Part shown: positions 1-6,170 of the stretch, piece after piece
Layout of the letters: each line of letters starts with the position of its first letter
Position numbering within the stretch: position 1 is the stretch's first letter
Translations under genes and position numbers: made by a program
Source of the DNA: Candidatus Aminicenantes bacterium RBG_13_64_14
GTDB taxonomy: Bacteria; Acidobacteriota; Aminicenantia; Aminicenantales; Saccharicenantaceae
Assembly: GCA_001773855.1 (NCBI GenBank)
Contig: MEXZ01000129.1
Location: 2,069 to 8,878, forward strand
Reading direction: 5' to 3'
Length of the DNA stretch: 6,810 nt
The notes under the pieces: generated by a model
What the model was told of the DNA's origin: nothing
The model's database searches: none
What the model saw: the letters and a program-made list of their open reading frames with translations, nothing else

Positions 1-147
1 CTGCGCGCTAGGGGGCTCATCGGGGGCTACGGCCTCGAATCCGCTTATCCGGAGCTCGAGAACTGCGCCCTCGTCTGCGTCACCGAGATGAAAACCAAGG
101 ACCAGATCGACAGGCTGGCTCAGGCGCTCCAGGAGGTCCTGTCATGA
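1..147 (+). CDS. gcvPA: Glycine dehydrogenase (decarboxylating) subunit 1, C-terminal end only
   Basis: This is the last 48 codons of a gene entering from the left edge, read in frame 1 and ending at TGA 145-147. The visible tail includes GLIGGYGLESAYPELENCAL followed by a short V-C-V-T-E stretch and a final amphipathic helix, which is the usual end of the N-terminal-half subunit of the split P-protein. The P-protein is the PLP-dependent decarboxylase of the cytoplasmic glycine cleavage system: it decarboxylates glycine and passes the aminomethyl group to the lipoyl arm of the H-protein. Identity is strongly supported by the next gene, which encodes the partner subunit and starts within this stop codon (ATGA overlap, 144-147). 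The start, the promoter and any glycine riboswitch would lie outside the window. Confidence 0.9.
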   Translation: MRARGLIGGYGLESAYPELENCALVCVTEMKTKDQIDRLAQALQEVLS

Positions 148-1601
148 TCAAGGAAATCCGTGAACCCCTCATTTTCGAAATCAGCGAAGCGGGCAAACGG
201 GCCGCCGAGCTGCCCGCCCTGGACGTGCCCGAAACAAAAGACCTCCTCGCCGACGTCGCTCTGCGCCGGGAGATCGAAGGCTTTCCCGAGGTTTCGGAGA
301 CGGAAATCACCCGGCACTTCACCCGGCTGTCCCAGAAGAACTATTGTGTGGACTTGGGCCTCTATCCGCTCGGCTCCTGCACCATGAAATACAACCCCAA
401 GGTCAATGAGCGCTTGTCCGGTCTGCCCGATTTCGCCGTCTCCCACCCCCTCGCCTCCGAGGACCTCGTCCAGGGCAGTTTGGAGGTCCTGAAGCGGCTC
501 GAGACTTACCTCTGCGAGATCGCCGGGATGGACGCCTTCTCCCTCCACCCCGCGGCCGGGGCCCACGGCGAGCTCACCGGAATGATGCTCATCCGGGCCG
601 CTCTCGAAGCGCGGGGTGGCGCCCGCAAGTACGTCCTCATCCCGGATTCGGCCCACGGGACCAACCCCTCTTCGGCCCACATCTGCGGCTACTCCGTCAA
701 GGAAATCAAGTCGAACGAGAAGGGAACGATCGACGTCGAATCCCTCGAGGCGGCCATGACCGACGAAGTCGCCGCCCTGATGGTGACCAACCCGAACACG
801 CTCGGCGTCTTCGAGTTCGACATCTGCCGCGTCGCCGAGATCGTCCACGCCAAGGGCGGCCTCGTCTACATGGACGGGGCGAACATGAACGCCCTGACGG
901 GGATCGTCCGGCCCGGCGATATGGGCATCGACGTCCTCCACATCAACCTCCACAAGACGTTCTCCACCCCGCACGGCGGCGGCGGCCCCGGGTCGGGCCC
1001 GGTCGGCGTCAAGAAGGGGCTGGTGCCCTATCTCCCGGTCCCCGTGATAGGGGAGAAGGGCGGCCGTTTCGTCCTCGATTTCGACCGCCCGGCGACGATC
1101 GGCCGGGTCAGGAGCTACTTCGGGAATTTCTCCGTGATCGTCCGGGCCCTGTGCTACATCCTGACTCTCGGGCCCAAGGGCGTGCGCGAGATCGCCGAGT
1201 TCGCCGTGCTCAACGCCAACTACATCCGCAAGAGCCTCGAAGGGGAGTACCACCTCAAGTACACCACGCCTTCGATGCACGAGTGCGTTTTCTCTGACAA
1301 GATCCAGAAGGAATTCGGCGTCACCAACCTGGACATCGCCAAGCGGCTTATCGATTACGGCATCCACCCGCCGACGATGTCCTTCCCGCTCATCGTCCAC
1401 GGCGCGCTGATGATCGAGCCGACGGAGACGGAGAGCCGCCGCGACCTGGACCTGTTCATCGACGCCATGAAGGCCATCGCCCGGGAGGCCAAGGAGACCC
1501 CCGAGCTCCTTCGCTCCGCCCCGCACGCCGCCTATGTCAGCCGGCTAGACGAGGTGGCCGCGGCCAAGTTCCCTGTCTTGCGCTGGGAAAAGAAGGCCTA
1601 G
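144..1601 (+). CDS. gcvPB: Glycine dehydrogenase (decarboxylating) subunit 2, PLP-binding half of the P-protein
   Basis: This 485-residue protein has the length typical of GcvPB. With GcvPA it forms the glycine cleavage P-protein, which releases CO2 from glycine and loads the aminomethyl group onto lipoyl-GcvH. Visible family landmarks are [11 protein letters not shown] (about residues 76-86), [12 protein letters not shown], the [11 protein letters not shown] segment, a [10 protein letters not shown] segment, and [20 protein letters not shown] with Lys271 as the expected PLP Schiff-base lysine. The C-terminus ends in the usual basic/aromatic PVLRW motif. ATG at 144 is preferred because AGGAGG (131-136) sits 7 nt upstream and the ATGA overlap with gcvPA implies coupled translation. 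No catalytic feature looks damaged. The stop is followed after only 2 nt by glyQ, placing this gene in one operon with the glycyl-tRNA synthetase. Confidence 0.97.
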   Translation: MIKEIREPLIFEISEAGKRAAELPALDVPETKDLLADVALRREIEGFPEVSETEITRHFTRLSQKNYCVDLGLYPLGSCTMKYNPKVNERLSGLPDFAVSHPLASEDLVQGSLEVLKRLETYLCEIAGMDAFSLHPAAGAHGELTGMMLIRAALEARGGARKYVLIPDSAHGTNPSSAHICGYSVKEIKSNEKGTIDVESLEAAMTDEVAALMVTNPNTLGVFEFDICRVAEIVHAKGGLVYMDGANMNALTGIVRPGDMGIDVLHINLHKTFSTPHGGGGPGSGPVGVKKGLVPYLPVPVIGEKGGRFVLDFDRPATIGRVRSYFGNFSVIVRALCYILTLGPKGVREIAEFAVLNANYIRKSLEGEYHLKYTTPSMHECVFSDKIQKEFGVTNLDIAKRLIDYGIHPPTMSFPLIVHGALMIEPTETESRRDLDLFIDAMKAIAREAKETPELLRSAPHAAYVSRLDEVAAAKFPVLRWEKKA

Positions 1602-1603
1602 GC

Positions 1604-2452
1604 ATGTCCGTTCAAGACCTGATCCTCAACCTGCACCGGTTCTGGGCCGAGCAAGGCTGCTACTTGGCCCAGACCTACGACCTCGAGGTCGGCGCCGGGA
1701 CGATGACCCCGGACACGTTCTTCCGCGTCCTCGACAAGCGGCCCTGGCGTGTGGGTTATGTCCAACCGTCGCGCCGTCCGGACGACGGCCGCTACGGCGA
1801 GAATCCAAACCGCGTCCAGAAGCATTTCCAGTACCAGGTCATCATGAAGCCGTCGCCCGTCGACATCCAGGACGTCTACGTCCGGAGCCTGAGGTCCCTG
1901 GGCGTCGCCCTCGATGACCATGACCTCCGTTTCGACGAGGACAACTGGGAATCGCCGACGATCGGCGCCTGGGGCGTCGGCTGGCAGGTCCTCCTCGACG
2001 GCCTCGAGATCACCCAGTTCACCTATTTCCAACAGTGCGGCGGGGTCGACCTTTCGCCGGTTCCGGTCGAGATCACCTACGGCCTGGAGAGGTTGGAGAT
2101 GTTCCTCGAGCAGAAGGACGACATCTACGACCTCGATTGGTCGGCCGACGTCACCTACAGGGACCTCCGCTTCCGCGAGGAGAAGGAGTTCTCGGAGTAC
2201 AACTTCTCGGTCGCGAGCGTCGGCATGCTCCGGCAGGCCTTCGGCGCCTGCCAGAAGGAAGCGGCCCGCCTGATCGAAAAGAACCTGCTCCTGCCGGCCT
2301 ACGACATGTGCTTGAAGTGCTCCCACAACTTCAACCTCCTCGATTCCCGGGGGGCCATCAGCGTCACCGAACGGGTCAAGTTGATCTCCCAGATCCGTGC
2401 CCTGGTCAACGACATCGCCCGGAGATACACTACGGCGAAGGAGGGGGCCTGA
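1604..2452 (+). CDS. glyQ: Glycyl-tRNA synthetase alpha subunit
   Basis: This 282-residue class II aminoacyl-tRNA synthetase subunit forms the catalytic part of the alpha2beta2 bacterial GlyRS; it activates glycine with ATP and transfers it to tRNA-Gly in the cytoplasm. Seen in the protein: an N-terminal [20 protein letters not shown] segment, class II motif 2 with [16 protein letters not shown] (residues 55-70), [17 protein letters not shown] (113-129), and motif 3 with ITYGLERL (157-164). A conserved Cys-containing tail ([18 protein letters not shown], from residue 236) follows. The length matches the family, allowing for slightly short termini. The start at 1604 follows the gcvPB stop by 2 nt, with a modest AGAAGG (1591-1596) as ribosome binding site. 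The stop TGA (2450-2452) shares its last base with the glyS ATG. Confidence 0.98.
   Translation: MSVQDLILNLHRFWAEQGCYLAQTYDLEVGAGTMTPDTFFRVLDKRPWRVGYVQPSRRPDDGRYGENPNRVQKHFQYQVIMKPSPVDIQDVYVRSLRSLGVALDDHDLRFDEDNWESPTIGAWGVGWQVLLDGLEITQFTYFQQCGGVDLSPVPVEITYGLERLEMFLEQKDDIYDLDWSADVTYRDLRFREEKEFSEYNFSVASVGMLRQAFGACQKEAARLIEKNLLLPAYDMCLKCSHNFNLLDSRGAISVTERVKLISQIRALVNDIARRYTTAKEGA
2438..2444 (+). promoter_or_regulatory. Ribosome binding site deciding the glyS start
   Basis: AAGGAGG lies 7 nt before the ATG at 2452, inside the end of glyQ. It settles the glyS start. The glyS frame stays open upstream to an ATG at 2035, but that extension runs through glyQ in another frame and has no GlyS-like sequence, while the protein from 2452 begins with the family-typical [14 protein letters not shown]. 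Confidence 0.85.
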
Positions 2453-4545
2453 TGGAATTCCTCCTGGAACTGCTGACGGAGGAGCTCCCCGCCTCCCACA
2501 TCCGCTCGGCTCTCGATCAGCTCGAGGCCGGGTTCCGTAAAGAGCTCACGGCTGCCAGGATCGAGGTCGTTTCGCTCCGGACCCTGGCCACGCCGCGGCG
2601 GCTCGTCGTCGCCGGCGACTTCGCCGCCGGGCAGGAGGACCGCGAAGAGGTCGTCACCGGGCCGCCCCTGGCCATCGCCAAGGGGCCGGACGGGGCGCTG
2701 ACGCCGGCCGGGAAGGGCTTCGCCAGGTCCCAGGGAGTAGACGAAAACCTCCTCGAAGCCATCCGGACGCCGCGCGGCGAGTACCTCGGGTTCAAGCGCA
2801 AGGCCAAGGGGGCGCCCGCGGCCGAGATCCTCAAGGATGCCGTTCCCCGGGTCCTCGGCGCTCTGTCCTTTCCCAAGATGATGCGCTGGGCGGAGAGCCC
2901 GTTCCGCTTTTCCCGCCCCATCCACGGCCTGCTCTGTGTCTTCGGCGGCACTCCGGTCGAGACCTCGTTCGAGGGGTTCATGGCTACGGACGAAACGGTC
3001 GGTCACAGGATCGCCTCGCCCGGCGCGATAAAGGCCCGGAGGTTCGCCGAATACAGTTCTGAGCTCGAGAAGAGTTTCGTCGTCGTCGATCCCGAAGCCC
3101 GGAAGAGGACGATCCTGACTCAGATCGAAGACGCCCTGGCCCCTCTCAAGGCGAAGGTCTACCCGGACCCGGAGCTCCTTGACGACCTGACCCTCAATGT
3201 CGAGCACCCGCTCGTCGTCTTCGGCGGGTTCCCGGAAACCTACTTGAGCCTTCCCCTCGAGGTCCTGTCGACGGCCATGCGCGCAGGCCAGAAGCTCTTC
3301 TCCGTCGTCCGGGACAAAAAGCAGCTGCCTCATTTCCTGGGGGTCGCCGACGCCATCGCGGACGGCAAAGGGCTCATCCGCAAGGGCAACGAACGCGTCC
3401 TCCGGGCCCGGCTCGAAGATGCCCGGTTCTTCTGGGACCAGGACCGCAAGGTTTCCCTCAAGGAACGGGCGGCCGGCCTGAAGAACGTCGTCTTCCAGGA
3501 GAAGCTCGGCAGCTACGAGGACAAGGCCCTGCGGCTGAAAAAGATCGTATCCTATCTCTGCGATAAGCTCAAGGCGGCCGATATCAAAGCCGAGACGATC
3601 GAGGCCGCCGGGCTGTGTAAGGCCGACCTGCTCACGGAGATGGTCAAAGAATTCTCCGGCCTCCAGGGCCGGATGGGCGGCCTCTACGCCAAGCAGGAGG
3701 GATTCCCGGCCGCGGTCCATCAGGCGATCTACGAACACTACCAGCCCGGCAGTCTCGAGGATGCCTCGCCGGCCTCTCTCGCCGGGGCCGTGCTGTCGAT
3801 CGCGGACAAGATGGATTCCATCGTCGGGGTCTTGGGCGTGGGCATCCCGGTCAGCGGTTCGAGCGACCCGTTCGGATTACGCCGCAACGCCCACGGCGTC
3901 TGCAAGGTCATCCTGGACAGGAAGCTCCGCTTTTCCTTCCCTCTCCTGCTCGACAAGGTCCTGGCCGTTTACGGCGACCGGCTGACGGTCGAGTGCGGGG
4001 CCGTCAAGGCCGCATGCCTGGAGTTTTTCGGGGGCCGCTTGCGCTTCATCCTGGAGAAACGGGGCTCCCGCTACGACCTCGTTGCCGCCGCCCTCGGACC
4101 CGGCTTGGACCAGATCTATGACGTCCTGCCCCGGGTCGAGGCCCTGGATTCCCTGAAATCCAGCCCGCAGTTCGAGCCCTTCATCCTCATGGCCAAACGG
4201 ATCAACAACATCCTCAAGGGACTGTCCGCCGCCAAGGTCAACTCCGACCTCTTCGTCGAGAAAGAGGAACGCGACCTCTATTCGACGTTCGCCATCATCC
4301 GTGACAACGCCCAGCCCATGATCGCCCGGGGGGACTACGTCCGAGCCCAGGGCATTTACTTCAAGATCCAGCCCGTCCTGAACACGTTCTTCGACAAGGT
4401 CCTGGTCATGGCTGAGGAAAAGAAGGTCCGGCAGAACCGCCTGGGCCTGCTCCAGTCCATCAACAAGATGCTCCTGGAAATCGCGGACTACTCGCAGGTC
4501 GTGGTGGAGGGGGAGAAGCCGGCGAAACCGAAGGCCCCGCGTTAG
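2452..4545 (+). CDS. glyS: Glycyl-tRNA synthetase beta subunit
   Basis: At 697 residues this matches the usual beta-subunit length (about 690). The beta subunit recognises and binds tRNA-Gly and is required for the alpha subunit to charge it. Seen: the diagnostic N-terminus [14 protein letters not shown], followed by LATPRRL and the GPP segment. A central HD-like region carries CKADLLTEMVKEFSGLQGRMG (from residue 389) and IADKMDSIVG (450-459). The SSDPFGLRR signature is at 470-478. A C-terminal DALR-type anticodon-binding domain includes AKRINNILKG (581-590), and the tail after about residue 685 is basic and proline-rich (EKPAKPKAPR). Start choice rests on AAGGAGG 7 nt upstream and the overlap with the glyQ stop. 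The gene ends inside the stop codon of the convergent PilZ gene. Confidence 0.97.
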   Translation: MEFLLELLTEELPASHIRSALDQLEAGFRKELTAARIEVVSLRTLATPRRLVVAGDFAAGQEDREEVVTGPPLAIAKGPDGALTPAGKGFARSQGVDENLLEAIRTPRGEYLGFKRKAKGAPAAEILKDAVPRVLGALSFPKMMRWAESPFRFSRPIHGLLCVFGGTPVETSFEGFMATDETVGHRIASPGAIKARRFAEYSSELEKSFVVVDPEARKRTILTQIEDALAPLKAKVYPDPELLDDLTLNVEHPLVVFGGFPETYLSLPLEVLSTAMRAGQKLFSVVRDKKQLPHFLGVADAIADGKGLIRKGNERVLRARLEDARFFWDQDRKVSLKERAAGLKNVVFQEKLGSYEDKALRLKKIVSYLCDKLKAADIKAETIEAAGLCKADLLTEMVKEFSGLQGRMGGLYAKQEGFPAAVHQAIYEHYQPGSLEDASPASLAGAVLSIADKMDSIVGVLGVGIPVSGSSDPFGLRRNAHGVCKVILDRKLRFSFPLLLDKVLAVYGDRLTVECGAVKAACLEFFGGRLRFILEKRGSRYDLVAAALGPGLDQIYDVLPRVEALDSLKSSPQFEPFILMAKRINNILKGLSAAKVNSDLFVEKEERDLYSTFAIIRDNAQPMIARGDYVRAQGIYFKIQPVLNTFFDKVLVMAEEKKVRQNRLGLLQSINKMLLEIADYSQVVVEGEKPAKPKAPR

Positions 4546-4976
4546 GCGCCGAACTCGCTGGGCTTGCCGGGGCTTTCGGGACCGTCCGGCTCGATGAACT
4601 TCTGTTCGAGGGCGACGATCTTGGTCAGCACCTGGGGGACGTTCTGGTTTTTTTCCAGTCCGTAGGGGCTGAACTGCACGCCCGCCTGGTACTTGTAGCT
4701 CTTCCCGGCGTTGAACGTCGACCAGCGGACCCGGCCCTTGAGGTTGAGCGGAATCCTCTCGCCGGGGATGGACAGCTGAAGGGTGACCTTGGACTTGAAT
4801 TTAACGGGCTTCTGGGTCAGGAAACGGACGCCTCCACGGCTGAGATCCAGGACGGGGCAGAACTCCTCGTCGATCTTCGTCTTTGACGAAAGGAGCTTCT
4901 CTTTCCTGTAGGAAACCGTCGCTCCGGGGATCTTGAACCGCTGGCAGAGCCGCCTTTCAATCCCCTTCTCGCCCAT
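4542..4976 (-). CDS. Small PilZ-domain protein, probable cyclic-di-GMP receptor
   Basis: A 144-residue soluble protein made almost entirely of one PilZ domain, a family that binds the second messenger cyclic-di-GMP and often tunes motility, exopolysaccharide or surface attachment. Both ligand-binding motifs are visible: RxxxR as R9-L-C-Q-R13, and D/NxSxxG as D44-L-S46-R-G-G49. Between and after them are the alternating beta strands expected of the barrel (about 60-85), closing with YQAGVQF (96-102). Residues after about 125 form a Pro/Gly/Glu-rich, probably disordered tail. No signal peptide or membrane segment is visible, so it should be cytoplasmic. ATG 4976 is chosen for a strong GGAGG 6 nt upstream. 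The gene has its own predicted promoter in the gap upstream. Its stop TAA (4544-4542) overlaps the glyS stop on the other strand. The process it controls cannot be told from the neighbours. Confidence 0.88.
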   Translation of the reverse strand: MGEKGIERRLCQRFKIPGATVSYRKEKLLSSKTKIDEEFCPVLDLSRGGVRFLTQKPVKFKSKVTLQLSIPGERIPLNLKGRVRWSTFNAGKSYKYQAGVQFSPYGLEKNQNVPQVLTKIVALEQKFIEPDGPESPGKPSEFGA

Positions 4977-4982
4977 CTTGGA

Positions 4983-4987
4983 CCTCC
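4983..4987 (-). promoter_or_regulatory. Ribosome binding site of the PilZ gene
   Basis: On the minus strand GGAGG (within ACGGAGG, 4989-4983) lies 6 nt before ATG 4976, a near-ideal Shine-Dalgarno sequence. It fixes the start and is exactly complementary to CCTCCGT (5025-5019) further upstream in the same leader. Confidence 0.8.
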
Positions 4988-5018
4988 GTTTCTCCAGGCT
5001 TTCCTATCGGGCTAAAGG

Positions 5019-5044
5019 ACGGAGGCAATTCAACGAGTGCCTCC
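5019..5044 (-). promoter_or_regulatory. Leader hairpin of the PilZ mRNA, possible switch with the ribosome binding site
   Basis: In the predicted 5' leader, GGAGGCA (5044-5038) and TGCCTCC (5027-5021) form a perfect 7-bp stem around a 10-nt loop. The 3' arm extended by two bases, CCTCCGT (5025-5019), is also perfectly complementary over 7 bases to ACGGAGG (4989-4983), the PilZ ribosome binding site. The two pairings exclude each other, so the arm could either be held in the upstream hairpin (site free) or cover the ribosome binding site. The pairings are seen directly; regulatory use is inference. Because purine-rich ribosome binding sites repeat easily by chance, confidence is limited. There is no T-tract after the hairpin, so it does not look like an intrinsic terminator. 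Confidence 0.35.
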
Positions 5045-5055
5045 CCTTAAGGAAA

Positions 5056-5085
5056 GATATAGCAGATAAGCAGGGCCGAAGTCAA
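5056..5085 (-). promoter_or_regulatory. Sigma-70-like promoter upstream of the PilZ gene
   Basis: Reading the minus strand, TTGACT (5085-5080; 5 of 6 matches to TTGACA) is followed after 18 nt by TATATC (5061-5056; 4 of 6 matches to TATAAT). TGC lies immediately before the -10, making an extended -10 element. Transcription would start near 5049, inside a small palindrome CCTTAAGG (5045-5052), giving a leader of roughly 70 nt. It lies wholly in the 120-nt gap between the exported-protein stop and the PilZ start, a sensible place for an independent PilZ promoter. Confidence 0.6.
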
Positions 5086-5096
5086 CCCAACCCGTA

Positions 5097-6170
5097 TCAT
5101 TCTTTCAGGACGACGGCCCGCGAGAGCACGAGACCGATGGACGCCCGGGCCGACACGGCCAGCCCCTCGGCCGTCGTCCTGGAGTAGGCGAAGGACAAAC
5201 TGCTGACCTTTTGGTAGGAGGGAAGGGACGGCTTCGGCGGCTTCTTGGCCACGAGGTCCTTGATGGCCTTGTAGGCCAGGGCGATGGCGTCGAGGATGTT
5301 GACCCCGCTGGCCATGGGGTCCGTTTTCGGCGGCGGCATGTAGGGTTTCTGGCCCGGCATGAGCGGCCCGCCGAGAGGGAAGGTGAAGGAAGAGGGTTTG
5401 GCGGCGATCTTGCGGCTTCTCAGGACGAGCTTGCCGTCGACGTAGAGGGATAACTCCCCCTCCTGGATCGTCTTGGCCGGCGTCCCGGACCGGGGGAAGA
5501 ATGTGTCCCGGGGCGAGGGGGCCGTGCCGGCGACCATGTCCGCGATATCGATCCGGACCCGGACGGGTTTTCTCACGACGATGGCTCCGGCCCTGAGGTC
5601 GAGGATGAAATCGTAAGTGTCCGAGCGTTCGAAAAGATCGTTGAGGGGGATGGTCAGGATGTGGAAGCCAGCCGGCCAATGCCCGCCTTCGAGGATGTAG
5701 GGGCCGAGCGAGATCCTGTAGTAGGCATCGTTCAGCAGCTCGAGGCCCACTTCGACAGCGGCCGGCAGGCCCGTCGCCGGGCCCTTCGAATAGGAGAGGA
5801 GATTGAGGTCGTAGACCAGGGGATAGGACCGCTTCCAGCGGAACCAAAAAGCGAGAAAATCCCGCAGGGTATATTCGTCCAGGAAACCGAAATCCGGGTC
5901 GTTGTCCCGGTAGGTCTCGAAATAGTCGGCGGCCAGGTCCCGCTCCCGGACGGCATCGCCGAGCTTGCCGGCCAGGAAGGGGAGGAGTACACCGGCGGTC
6001 TGCTTGTCCTCTGCTTCCAGCTTCTTGGATTCTTCGACGAGGTATTCGTAGGCGGCGCGGTAGTCGGGCGTCCGGCCCAGGCGAGAGAGGAGCTCCGACT
6101 TCCAGTCGGCGCGGAGGATAGGCGCCATGGCCAACAGAAGCAAGAGGACCGCCGGTATGCGTTTAGTCAT
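5097..6170 (-). CDS. Exported protein of unknown function
   Basis: I do not recognise this 357-residue protein. It begins with a Sec-type signal peptide: basic MTKR, a hydrophobic run AVLLLLLAMAP, and probable cleavage after about residue 21 (ILRA before DWK). The whole protein has no cysteine, so it is not a lipoprotein. Residues about 22-125 look alpha-helical and repeat-like (several Tyr/Leu-rich helices, possibly TPR-like), with an aromatic FLAFWFRWKRSYP segment near 105-117. Residues about 165-260 alternate hydrophobic residues like a beta-sandwich (HILTIPLNDLF, IVVRKPVRVRIDI, LSLYVDGKLVLRSRKI). A proline-rich linker spans about 268-285 and a second 309-318. The likely location is periplasm or outer surface. 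Its ATG lies inside the end of the TonB-family gene (8-nt overlap) without a strong ribosome binding site of its own, which suggests translational coupling. A functional partnership with that protein is inference. Confidence 0.75.
   Translation of the reverse strand: MTKRIPAVLLLLLAMAPILRADWKSELLSRLGRTPDYRAAYEYLVEESKKLEAEDKQTAGVLLPFLAGKLGDAVRERDLAADYFETYRDNDPDFGFLDEYTLRDFLAFWFRWKRSYPLVYDLNLLSYSKGPATGLPAAVEVGLELLNDAYYRISLGPYILEGGHWPAGFHILTIPLNDLFERSDTYDFILDLRAGAIVVRKPVRVRIDIADMVAGTAPSPRDTFFPRSGTPAKTIQEGELSLYVDGKLVLRSRKIAAKPSSFTFPLGGPLMPGQKPYMPPPKTDPMASGVNILDAIALAYKAIKDLVAKKPPKPSLPSYQKVSSLSFAYSRTTAEGLAVSARASIGLVLSRAVVLKE

Noticed and set aside
120..1526. Long minus-strand open frame (468 codons) opposite gcvPB
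   Set aside because: It is the antisense shadow of a clearly real gene in GC-rich DNA. The product is rich in Asp/Val/Arg/Gly with no recognisable domain, and gcvPB matches its family along its whole length.
2035..2451. Possible 139-residue N-terminal extension of GlyS
   Set aside because: The extension is the out-of-frame reading of glyQ, is Arg/Pro-rich and unlike any GlyS. The family N-terminus begins exactly at 2452, with a strong ribosome binding site.
2299..3738. Minus-strand open frame (479 codons) opposite glyS, plus a 242-codon one opposite glyQ (1598-2326)
   Set aside because: Both are antisense shadows produced by GC-biased codon use; they lack ribosome binding sites and domain-like sequence, and the sense genes are certain.
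5004..5033. Tiny leader open frame in the PilZ leader: TTG start, nine sense codons, TAG stop, preceded by GGGGAGG
   Set aside because: Spacing to GGGGAGG is plausible, but the start is a TTG, the frame is very short, and nothing in its codons (no run of a regulatory amino acid) suggests attenuation. Chance is the simpler explanation.
5021..5044. The 7-bp inverted repeat as an intrinsic terminator of the exported-protein transcript
   Set aside because: The loop is 10 nt and the 3' arm is followed by GTCCTTTAG rather than a run of T, so it is not a convincing terminator.
5047..5847. Minus-strand 266-codon open frame inside the exported-protein gene
   Set aside because: It is an alternate-frame shadow (Arg/Pro/His-rich) of the 5097-6170 gene, which has a proper signal peptide and coherent secondary-structure pattern.
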